A DNA stretch of 21,231 bases, from assembly GCA_013042825.1 (NCBI GenBank), contig JABDPL010000045.1, forward strand, positions 1-21,231, written 5' to 3'. Under the pieces are notes generated by a model. It worked only from the letters and a program-made list of their open reading frames with translations, did no database searches and was not told the origin of the DNA. This document shows, in pieces, positions 1 through 7,333 of this stretch; within the stretch, counting starts at the first letter, position 1, and the number at the start of each line of letters is the position of its first letter. Origin of the DNA: Flavobacteriaceae bacterium. GTDB lineage: Bacteria > Bacteroidota > Bacteroidia > Flavobacteriales > Flavobacteriaceae. The position numbers and the translations under genes are program-made.

Positions 1-1638
1 CTCAAGTATCGACGGGTATTTTTGAGTGGCCTCCATCAAGGCTGTATAATCATCCGTTTTGCTAAAGAGGCCTTCCGCTGGTAAATCGCCGTTACTTTGG
101 ATCTCAGCCTTGGAAATCAATCGGTAGGACCCGTGTTCCCCAAAATCTTTTCCGAATTTATCTATGGAATACTGATTTAATTCCGGATTACCTGTCATAG
201 CCATCAGATAGCCAACGTCATTCAACTCAATATTGTCGAAGATCGAATCGGAATAGATATCGGTATTCAAAGCCTCTAGGCCCAGCTCTCGGGCTCTTTT
301 GATATTATCCTGGTTACTGTCGATCAATACCACGTGGCGACCATTATTAAGTAGATAATGCCCTATAAGACGGGAGATTTTTGACGCCCCTATTATTAAA
401 ATACCTTCTGATTTTGTCAGGAATACACCCACTAGTTTGGCAAAAATACGGGCAGTAGTAGCATTCAACAGCACGGTTCCCAACACAATCATGAAGACAA
501 GCGGAGTTATATATTCAGCGCCTTCAACGCCCTGAATAATCAGCTTTCCACCGAAAAGGGAAGCAATACCGGCCGCAACGATACCCCTGGGGCCAACCCA
601 GCTTATAAACATTTTTTCCTTCCGTTTTAAACGTGAGCCCCTGGTACTGGCAAATACGGCAATAGGCCTGATGATAAGTACCACAATAAGGAATAAGGCT
701 GCTGTTTTCCAGGTGTAAAGAAGCAACATGTCCTCAATATTGATATTCGCCGCAAGAAGGATGAATAAGATCGAAATCAACAAAACGCTGAGTGATTCTT
801 TAAAATACAGGAGCTCCTTGATGTTCTCGAGTTTTATGTTTCCCATTACCATGCCCATAACTACAACAGCCAATAAGCCCGATTCATGAGCAAAAATCTC
901 CGATTCCACAAATACGAGTAAAACCACAGAAAGGGAGACCACATTCATGAGGTAGTGCGGGATCATTTTCTTGTTTATAGCGAAAGCAAGGGCGTGTGCA
1001 AAGGTGAATCCGAAGGTGGTGCCAAACAAAACGATTTTTCCAAATTCGGTTAAGGCTGTTTTTGTGAATCCGCCTCCGCCACCTACACTTATGAATTCAA
1101 AGACCAATACGGCGACAAGCGCTCCAATGGGGTCGATAAGTATTCCTTCCCACTTCAACACGGCCGAAACATCTTTTTTTAACGGGATGTTCCTCAAAAT
1201 AGGTGTGATTACTGTGGGGCCGGTCACTATTATCAGGCCTGAAAACAAAAAGCACAACTCCCAGCTGAGATCAAAAAGAAAATGTGCCACGATTCCACCG
1301 CCTATGAAGGTTATGCCGGCGCCAACGGTTATGAGTTTCGAAATGGCAGGGCCAACGTTTCGTACTTCACTTCGTTTCAGTGTCAGGCCTCCTTCAAATA
1401 AGATGATGCTGATAGCAAGGGATACAAAATAATAAAGGCCCTCACCAGGGAACAAACCGCGCTGACCATTCCAAACAGGTTCGATCCATTTTTGTCCGTC
1501 CTCTGAAAGAAATTCAGCCCATATGGGGCCAACAATCAAACCGATCAGTATCAAAGGCAGAATGGCGGGTATCTTAAATCGCCAGGCCACCCATTGAGCC
1601 AAAATGCCTAAAATAATTATCCCTGCCAGTTCAACCAT
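1..1638 (-). CDS. CPA1-type Na+(K+)/H+ antiporter with C-terminal RCK/TrkA-N domain (partial, 3' end outside window)
   Basis: The minus-strand frame is open from the ATG at 1638 to the window edge, 546 codons without a stop. Residues 1 to about 400 are a chain of hydrophobic helices. They carry the CPA1 signature EGILIDPIGA (Glu164, Asp169), expected to form the ion-binding site, and WVGPRGIVAAG late in the membrane part. From about residue 409 a Rossmann-like domain begins (ILIIGASKISRLIG, then VVLIDSN), as in TrkA-N/RCK domains; its glycine motif is degenerate (GASKIS instead of GxGxxG). The protein should exchange Na+ or K+ for H+ across the inner membrane, with the cytoplasmic domain sensing a nucleotide or ion. 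It is divergent from the Usp-SulP pair and a TAccTTTA element lies just upstream. The family is firm; the transported ion cannot be told. Confidence 0.9.
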   Translation of the reverse strand, partial: MVELAGIIILGILAQWVAWRFKIPAILPLILIGLIVGPIWAEFLSEDGQKWIEPVWNGQRGLFPGEGLYYFVSLAISIILFEGGLTLKRSEVRNVGPAISKLITVGAGITFIGGGIVAHFLFDLSWELCFLFSGLIIVTGPTVITPILRNIPLKKDVSAVLKWEGILIDPIGALVAVLVFEFISVGGGGGFTKTALTEFGKIVLFGTTFGFTFAHALAFAINKKMIPHYLMNVVSLSVVLLVFVESEIFAHESGLLAVVVMGMVMGNIKLENIKELLYFKESLSVLLISILFILLAANINIEDMLLLYTWKTAALFLIVVLIIRPIAVFASTRGSRLKRKEKMFISWVGPRGIVAAGIASLFGGKLIIQGVEGAEYITPLVFMIVLGTVLLNATTARIFAKLVGVFLTKSEGILIIGASKISRLIGHYLLNNGRHVVLIDSNQDNIKRARELGLEALNTDIYSDSIFDNIELNDVGYLMAMTGNPELNQYSIDKFGKDFGEHGSYRLISKAEIQSNGDLPAEGLFSKTDDYTALMEATQKYPSILE

Positions 1639-1657
1639 ATTTCAATTTTATTTGGGC

Positions 1658-1665
1658 TAAAGGTA
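1658..1665 (-). promoter_or_regulatory. Candidate -7 element for the CPA1 antiporter gene
   Basis: On the minus strand this reads TACCTTTA, one base from the Bacteroidota -7 consensus TAnnTTTG. It lies 19 bases upstream of the ATG at 1638, so the leader would be only about 10-15 nt. No good TTTG -33 box is visible at the right distance. Confidence 0.4.
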
Positions 1666-1687
1666 ATAAGAATGCTTTAAATGATCA

Positions 1688-1720
1688 TTTGGGCGGTAAG
1701 GTTTAAAAATACTATCTTTC
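1688..1720 (+). promoter_or_regulatory. Bacteroidota-type promoter for the usp-SulP unit
   Basis: TTTG at 1688-1691, a 21-bp spacer and TATCTTTC at 1713-1720 match the TTTG-N19-21-TAnnTTTG promoter with one mismatch in the -7 box. Transcription would begin near 1727. This favours the ATG at 1747 over the earlier in-frame ATG at 1681 as the start of the stress protein. Confidence 0.55.
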
Positions 1721-1746
1721 CTCATCTCTCAAGGATTAAACGCTTC

Positions 1747-2592
1747 ATGATAAAACCTTTTAGCACCGTCGGAATAGGCATTACCTTCTCACCAAATCTT
1801 GAAGCAAACCTGTTCGAAGCTGCACGGCTTTCTCTTTTTTTCGAATGCAAACTGATCCTTATTCATGTTGGCCCTCGAACAGATGAAAAGGTCAAAACCT
1901 TCGGAACAATTCTCGAGTCCTTTGTTCTGAAAAGCCTAGATTTTGAACTTGTTTTTCAGGAGGGAAATCCAGTTGATGTAATACTTGATGTATGTGTACA
2001 TAAAAAAATCGACCTGTTGATTCTTGGTGCTTTAAAACAGGAATCTTTTTTCAAATATTATGTAGGATCGATTGCCCGCAAAATAACACGTAACGCCAAT
2101 TGCGATATTCTGCTGTTGATCAACCCATCGGTTGACCGGGTCCCCTGTCAGCATATCGTTGTTAGCGGATTGGATGATCTGAAGACCCCAAGCACAATTG
2201 CAACAGCATTTTATATCGGGCATCAACTTAAAACGCAGCGAATTACAATTGTAGAGGAGATTTCAGATCATGAGCTCGTCATAAAGACCGATGATGACAA
2301 AGCCCTGAAAAAAACCAATATTGCCAAGGAGCGCATGCGATTACGGGAAGCTTCTAGAGTCATGGACATAGTACAAAAGATCGATAAAGACATGAAATCG
2401 GGAATGCTGGTTAAATCACAGCCGATATTCGGTCAGCGCGGCTATTCCATTGGTCATTATGCACAAGTGGCCAGGGCAGACCTGCTGGTGATGCATTCGC
2501 CCTCGAAATTGTCGTTTTGGGATCGTCTGTTTCCTCATGATATTGAGCATATTCTCACCGAACTCCCTACAGATGTGCTGATCCTCCGATGA
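1747..2592 (+). CDS. Universal stress protein, tandem UspA-like domains
   Basis: A cytoplasmic protein of 281 residues with two UspA-like halves. The first half starts with a beta strand (STVGIGITFSP) and ends with LGALKQ followed by YVGSIAR. This resembles the ATP-binding motif G-2x-G-9x-G(S/T), but the second glycine is lysine (Gly94, Lys97, Gly107-Ser108). The second half keeps the fold pattern (ADLLVMHSP, then FWDRLFPHDIEHIL and DVLIL) but lacks the GS phosphate loop, so it probably does not bind ATP. An upstream in-frame ATG at 1681 would add 22 unconserved-looking residues and would precede the predicted promoter, so I start at 1747. The gene overlaps the SulP gene by ATGA, pointing to translational coupling. 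A role in regulating that transporter is inferred from context. Confidence 0.87.
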   Translation: MIKPFSTVGIGITFSPNLEANLFEAARLSLFFECKLILIHVGPRTDEKVKTFGTILESFVLKSLDFELVFQEGNPVDVILDVCVHKKIDLLILGALKQESFFKYYVGSIARKITRNANCDILLLINPSVDRVPCQHIVVSGLDDLKTPSTIATAFYIGHQLKTQRITIVEEISDHELVIKTDDDKALKKTNIAKERMRLREASRVMDIVQKIDKDMKSGMLVKSQPIFGQRGYSIGHYAQVARADLLVMHSPSKLSFWDRLFPHDIEHILTELPTDVLILR

Positions 2593-4787
2593 GTTTAAAA
2601 AACCAGTCCATAAAAAAGTTCTTCAACGAACTTCCCAGGAATATTTTCTCGGGTTTTGTCGTAAGCCTGATCGCTCTTCCGCTGGCCTTAGGTCTGGCGA
2701 TGGCAAGTGAAGCACCTCCAATAGCAGGAATTATTGCAGCGGTTACAGGCGGACTCGTGGTTGCATTCCTGGGCGGAAGCCATATGACCATAACAGGGCC
2801 GGGTAACGGGCTTGTGGGGGTCTTATTGATAGCTATAACCTCTTTGGGTTTAACTTCGGCATACGCTGCTATAATGTGTTCGGGGCTGCTCTTGATGTTA
2901 TTGGGGTTTCTGCGAATGGGAAAACTAGCTGATTTTTTTCCGTCTTCTGCAATTCAGGGCATGTTGGCCGCCATAGGGCTCATCATTTTGGGCAAGCAAT
3001 TTCATATTATGCTGGGAAATCGTATTACAGCAGACAGTAGCCTCGGATATCTCATTGAGATCCCGGCTACCCTGATCAGTTTGTTCAGTCTAACTGACAA
3101 GGGGCTCATTTATGCAGCGATAATAGGGGTTATTAGCCTGCTAATTATGTTGTTCTATCATAAGGTCAGAAATAAATATATGCAGTTGATACCGGCCCCG
3201 ATGTGGATAGTTCTATTATCTATCGGGTTTAGTTATTACTTTGAATTGATACTGAAGCAGCAAAACCCCATCCATCCCGATTACCTTATATTTGGGATCC
3301 CCCAAGTTGCAGAGATTATCAGGGACTTGCCGGAGCCTGATTTTTCATTGATCGGAGGGTTTTCTTTTTGGTCGAGTGTTCTGGCGCTAACACTTATAGC
3401 CAGCATAGAATCGCTTCTGAGCATCAAAGCGATCGATAAGCTGGATCCCGATAAACGGCGATCGAACGTAAACAGGGATCTCAAGGCGCTCGGACTGGCA
3501 ACCGTTGGAAGCGGTTTTCTTGGGGGTCTGAACGTGGTGACTGTAATTGCCCGTAGTTCGGTGAATATCAATAATGGCGGAACAAACCGGTCGGCTAATT
3601 TTTTCCATGCGGTTTTTCTCGTTCTGTTTATATTGCTATTCAGTACTCAACTGGCCCGCATCCCCCTGCCGGCTCTGATGGCTATCCTGGTTTATACCGG
3701 TTATAAATTAGCTTCCCCTGATATTGTTAAAAAAATATTTTCAATTGGCCGGGAACAGTTGATCATCTTTTTTGTTACCCTCATAATCACTCTCGAAGTT
3801 GGGCTCATTACCGGAATTTTATCCGGTGTATTGGTTACATTTATTATTCATGTGGTAATCAACAAAAATTTTTCCCTTTTTATCAGAAACGTATTAAAGC
3901 CCAATGTTTTGATGTACAAGGAGTCCGGACAGGAAGGAACCTATTACGTGAGCGTTAAACACTTTTGTAGTTTTCTGAACTATTATAAGTTAAAAGAAAA
4001 GCTTGAAGAGATCAATCAGAGTGATGACGTGGTAGTTGATTTTTCACTGTGCCAATTCGTTGATCATACGGTGATGGAAAATCTCAATAATTACCAGGAT
4101 CTTTTCACAAAACGCGGTGGTCATTTTGAAGTGTTGGGTCTTGATATGCACAGCGCCGATTCTGAACATCCCTTTGCTTTTCGGAAACACCTGCCCATTC
4201 CGAATTTGCTCGGCAGTTTTACACGTCGCCAGAGTTCGCTTCAGGAATTGGCTGCCGACTTTCAATTGCATTACGATGCTGATAATACAAAAGAGGTTGC
4301 TTTCCTGGAAAATTTTCTGTTTTTCCGAACTAAGGAAATCGACCATATCTTCAATCAGCTTATAGATAATAAAATGGGATCAGATATCTTCGATATTGAG
4401 TTTTCGGAGGGCGAATTTATCGCCAAAGAGATCATTCGCAGCACGATGATGCATATCAGGCTTGATAGCGAAATTCCCGAATTTACAATTGACCGTGAAG
4501 GGCTTTTAGAGCGATTCTATTCCATAGCCGGTTATCGCGATATACCGTTTGAGAATCATCCCGATTTTTCACGGCGATTTTACCTTCTCGGTGATGATGA
4601 GCAGGCTATAAAGGCCTTTTTCGATACAGAACTCATCCATTTTTTTGAGAGCAATCGGTATTTCCATGTTGAATCGAATGGAAAGGCCTTGCTTCTGTTC
4701 AGTAAAGAGCGGCTGGCAAGTTTAAAGGAGATCAAAGCTCTGCTTGATTTTGGACACCGATTAAAACAAGTGATTCAAAATAAGTAA
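2589..4787 (+). CDS. SulP-family anion transporter with STAS domain and extra C-terminal domain
   Basis: A 732-residue inner-membrane protein. Residues 17 to about 425 are the SulP transport domain: ALPLALGLAMASEAPPIAG near the N terminus, SHMTITGPGNG at 64-74, and the helix-8 region ASIESLLSIKAIDKL at 271-285 followed by GGLNVVTVIARSS. Residues about 440-545 fit a STAS domain (VVVDFSLCQFVDHTVMENL). Residues about 560-732 are an additional soluble domain (key stretch IPEFTIDREGLLERF, then NHPDFSRRFYLLGDDE) that resembles a DUF seen in uncharacterised, often membrane-linked proteins (DUF3137-like by memory); it is not part of a standard SulP. Substrates of the family include sulfate, bicarbonate and other anions; next to a Na+/H+ antiporter, bicarbonate is plausible but not shown. 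The start overlaps the usp stop by ATGA. Confidence 0.9.
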   Translation: MSLKNQSIKKFFNELPRNIFSGFVVSLIALPLALGLAMASEAPPIAGIIAAVTGGLVVAFLGGSHMTITGPGNGLVGVLLIAITSLGLTSAYAAIMCSGLLLMLLGFLRMGKLADFFPSSAIQGMLAAIGLIILGKQFHIMLGNRITADSSLGYLIEIPATLISLFSLTDKGLIYAAIIGVISLLIMLFYHKVRNKYMQLIPAPMWIVLLSIGFSYYFELILKQQNPIHPDYLIFGIPQVAEIIRDLPEPDFSLIGGFSFWSSVLALTLIASIESLLSIKAIDKLDPDKRRSNVNRDLKALGLATVGSGFLGGLNVVTVIARSSVNINNGGTNRSANFFHAVFLVLFILLFSTQLARIPLPALMAILVYTGYKLASPDIVKKIFSIGREQLIIFFVTLIITLEVGLITGILSGVLVTFIIHVVINKNFSLFIRNVLKPNVLMYKESGQEGTYYVSVKHFCSFLNYYKLKEKLEEINQSDDVVVDFSLCQFVDHTVMENLNNYQDLFTKRGGHFEVLGLDMHSADSEHPFAFRKHLPIPNLLGSFTRRQSSLQELAADFQLHYDADNTKEVAFLENFLFFRTKEIDHIFNQLIDNKMGSDIFDIEFSEGEFIAKEIIRSTMMHIRLDSEIPEFTIDREGLLERFYSIAGYRDIPFENHPDFSRRFYLLGDDEQAIKAFFDTELIHFFESNRYFHVESNGKALLLFSKERLASLKEIKALLDFGHRLKQVIQNK

Positions 4788-4790
4788 TAT

Positions 4791-4824
4791 CCCCTGCGGA
4801 ATTCAGGAGGTTTTATTATTTTGC
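4791..4824 (+). terminator. Possible weak intrinsic terminator after the SulP gene
   Basis: CCCCTG at 4791-4796 can pair with CAGGAGG at 4804-4810 (one bulged A, 7-nt loop), followed by a T-rich run TTTTATTATTTT. It lies 3 nt past the SulP stop. The stem is short, so termination would be partial at best, and the T-rich tract doubles as a promoter-like element for the next gene. Confidence 0.35.
4816..4823 (+). promoter_or_regulatory. Candidate -7 element for the MBL-fold gene
   Basis: TTATTTTG matches TAnnTTTG at all but the second base and lies 12 bases before the ATG at 4836. No TTTG -33 box is seen. If it is used, the transcript would have a leader of only a few bases. Confidence 0.35.
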
Positions 4825-4835
4825 ACCTTCTTTAT

Positions 4836-5696
4836 ATGAAGCTTTATCCTATTCAGGCCGGTAATTTTAAACTCGATGGTGGTGCCATGTTCGGTGTGGT
4901 TCCGAAATCGCTCTGGCAGCGGACAAATCCGGCCGATTCAAACAACATGATTGACCTTACGGCACGGTGTTTGCTGATCGAAGAAGGAGATCGATTGATC
5001 CTTATCGACAACGGTATGGGAGATAAGCAAAGTGAGAAGTTTTTTGGCTATTACTATTTGTGGGGAGATGATAACCTGGACAGATCATTAGGGAAATATG
5101 GATTCCATCGCGATGATGTAACCGATGTTTTCCTCACCCACCTGCATTTCGATCACTGTGGAGGCAGCATTCAATGGAATAAAGATGGAAGTGGCTATGA
5201 GCCTGCCTTTAAAAATGCTCATTACTGGAGCAACGCCGATCACTGGACCTGGGCTACCGAGCCCAATAAAAGGGAGCGGGCATCTTTTCTGAAGGAAAAC
5301 ATACGCCCTATTGAAGAGTCTGGTCAGCTAAAATATGTCGATGTTCCTGAAAACTATATTTTGAGGAATTCACCGCTTGGTTTTGATGTTTTTTTCGCAG
5401 ACGGTCACACCGATAAACAGATGATCCCCATGATAGCTTTTGAAGGAAAGACCGTTTGCTTTATGGCCGATCTGCTGCCAACAGCGGGCCACGTTCCCCT
5501 CGCCTATGTGATGGGATATGATACCCGTCCGTTGCTTACGCTTGACGAAAAAGATTATTTTTTGAAAATGGCTGCCGACAATAATTTCTATCTTTTTCTG
5601 GAGCATGACGCCCATAACGAGATCATAACCGTAAAACATACAGAGAAAGGTGTTCGTTTAAATGAACGATATACATCTGAAGAAATTTTTAATTAA
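4836..5696 (+). CDS. MBL-fold metallo-hydrolase
   Basis: A 286-residue protein of the metallo-beta-lactamase fold with no signal peptide, so probably cytoplasmic. The metal-binding motif is complete: THLHFDHCGG (His102, His104, Asp106, His107), then His191 in ADGHTD, Asp212 in FMADLLPT and His257 in EHDAH. This supports a dinuclear, probably zinc, hydrolase. The overall pattern resembles the lactonase-like (AttM/AiiA-related) branch of the superfamily, but the substrate cannot be read from sequence. A TTG codon at 4821 is in frame upstream; the ATG at 4836 is preferred because it begins the conserved strand MKLYPIQAG. The gene is followed 10 bp later by the subtilase gene, so the two are probably co-transcribed. 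Confidence 0.9.
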   Translation: MKLYPIQAGNFKLDGGAMFGVVPKSLWQRTNPADSNNMIDLTARCLLIEEGDRLILIDNGMGDKQSEKFFGYYYLWGDDNLDRSLGKYGFHRDDVTDVFLTHLHFDHCGGSIQWNKDGSGYEPAFKNAHYWSNADHWTWATEPNKRERASFLKENIRPIEESGQLKYVDVPENYILRNSPLGFDVFFADGHTDKQMIPMIAFEGKTVCFMADLLPTAGHVPLAYVMGYDTRPLLTLDEKDYFLKMAADNNFYLFLEHDAHNEIITVKHTEKGVRLNERYTSEEIFN

Positions 5697-5706
5697 AAAT
5701 AAATCT

Positions 5707-7317
5707 ATGAGAAAAATTGAAATGAAATTGTTATCGCTGATTGCAGGGCTTTTGCTGTTAGGATGTGGAGGAACGGCAGATATTTTGTCAACGCCGGTAG
5801 AAAATATCGATAACACACCCCTTAAAGTATCTGAACTTACCGACGAAGAAATGAAAACCTGGGGACACCGCGACCTGGTTACTGATACCATTCCGGGAAT
5901 GAGTGTTAACAGAGCTTATGATGAATTGATCAAGAACAAAAAAGGGAAATCGGTTGTGGTTGCCATAATCGATACGGGAATAGATATTGATCACGAGGAC
6001 CTAAAGGGCGTGATTTGGAAAAATACGGATGAAATCCCTAATAATGGAAAGGATGATGACAAGAACGGCTATGTTGATGATATTCATGGCTGGAACTTTC
6101 TTGGTGATTCCTATGATGAGCAAATGGAATATGTCAGGCTTCTGGCCAGTGGCAATACCAGTCATCCGAGATATGCCGAGGCTCAGGCTGAACTTGAAAA
6201 AGAATACAACGAAGCTTTATCCAATAAAACGCGATATGAGCAGATCGTTCAGCAGATCAAACAATCAGACGCAGCTGTTTCAGCCCATTTGAATAAAAAA
6301 GAATATACCCGTGATGAGGTTTTTGCTATCAAATCGGACGATCAAACATTGATGCAGCACGTTAACGTGATTAAACAAACCTACGGTTTTGGTATTGGGA
6401 CTATTTCAGAAACCATTTCTGAGATCAATGATGGCGTTGAGTACTACACCGAACGATTAAACTTCCATTTCAACAAGGAATTCAAAGGGCGTAAGAATGG
6501 TGATAATCCGGATGACTTCAGTTCAAAAGCATACGGGAACAGCAATGTCAAGCCCATTAAAAAAAGTGAAAGCCACGGAACTCATGTTGCAGGAATATTA
6601 GCTGCAAAGCGGAATAACGGCCTGGGTGTAAACGGTGTTGCCAACAATGCAAAAATTATGGTCATACGGGCGATTCCCAACGGAGACGAATACGATAAAG
6701 ATGTGGCGCTGGCCATTCGATACGCGGTAGATAACGGGGCAAAAGTTATCAATACAAGTTTTGGAAAATACTATTCGCCTCATAAAGACAAAGTAAGAGA
6801 GGCCATTTCTTATGCGGCGTCTAATGATGTTCTTATAGTGAATGCCGCAGGAAACGAGGGAATCGATATCGATAAGAAGGATGTTTATCCTAATGATGCC
6901 ACAGGAGTAGGCCCTGAAGTGTCTGATACTTTTATAACGGTTGGTGCCCTCACTCCAAAATATGGATCCGGATTGGTGGCCAACTATTCTAATTACGGGA
7001 AAATTAATGTTGACGTATTCGCTCCGGGTTCTTCCATTTATTCCAGCATTCCTGAGAATCAGTACAAAAGTCAGCCAGGAACATCGATGGCGGCTCCAGC
7101 AGTAGCAGGGCTCGCGGCATTGATCCGCTCTCAGTATCCTTCGCTAAGCGCAAGCCAGGTGAAGACTATCATCCTGGAATCGGGGCTTCCGGTCAAAGCT
7201 AAGGTTATTGTTGGAGGAAACACAAATGACGTAAGGCCATACGGTGAACTCTCCAAGTCTGGAAGGATTGCCAACGCCTATAACGCCTTGATAATGGCGG
7301 CAAAGATGGCCCGATAA
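5707..7317 (+). CDS. Subtilisin-like (S8) serine peptidase, predicted lipoprotein
   Basis: A 536-residue secreted protease. The N terminus is a lipoprotein signal with lipobox LLLGC, putting the acylated cysteine at residue 20. All S8 catalytic blocks are present: Asp89 in AIIDTGIDIDHEDL, His290 in ESHGTHVAGI, the oxyanion Asn383 in NAAGNEG and Ser460 in PGTSMAAPAVAG. Asp and His are about 200 residues apart, far more than in classical subtilisins; the insert includes a charged, helical, coiled-coil-like stretch at about residues 150-200. The residues after Cys20 (GGTAD) do not resemble the known Bacteroidota surface-export signal, so a periplasm-facing lipoprotein is likelier. An in-frame ATG at 5662 overlaps the MBL gene; 5707 is preferred because it gives a normal signal peptide. 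The gene sits 10 bp after the MBL gene and 16 bp before the M1 peptidase. Confidence 0.93.
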   Translation: MRKIEMKLLSLIAGLLLLGCGGTADILSTPVENIDNTPLKVSELTDEEMKTWGHRDLVTDTIPGMSVNRAYDELIKNKKGKSVVVAIIDTGIDIDHEDLKGVIWKNTDEIPNNGKDDDKNGYVDDIHGWNFLGDSYDEQMEYVRLLASGNTSHPRYAEAQAELEKEYNEALSNKTRYEQIVQQIKQSDAAVSAHLNKKEYTRDEVFAIKSDDQTLMQHVNVIKQTYGFGIGTISETISEINDGVEYYTERLNFHFNKEFKGRKNGDNPDDFSSKAYGNSNVKPIKKSESHGTHVAGILAAKRNNGLGVNGVANNAKIMVIRAIPNGDEYDKDVALAIRYAVDNGAKVINTSFGKYYSPHKDKVREAISYAASNDVLIVNAAGNEGIDIDKKDVYPNDATGVGPEVSDTFITVGALTPKYGSGLVANYSNYGKINVDVFAPGSSIYSSIPENQYKSQPGTSMAAPAVAGLAALIRSQYPSLSASQVKTIILESGLPVKAKVIVGGNTNDVRPYGELSKSGRIANAYNALIMAAKMAR

Positions 7318-7333
7318 AGAATAAAGTATTGCG

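Noticed and set aside
971..1432. A 153-codon open frame on the plus strand
   Set aside because: It lies wholly antisense to the CPA1 antiporter, whose frame is clearly real, and its protein has no recognisable fold or motif.
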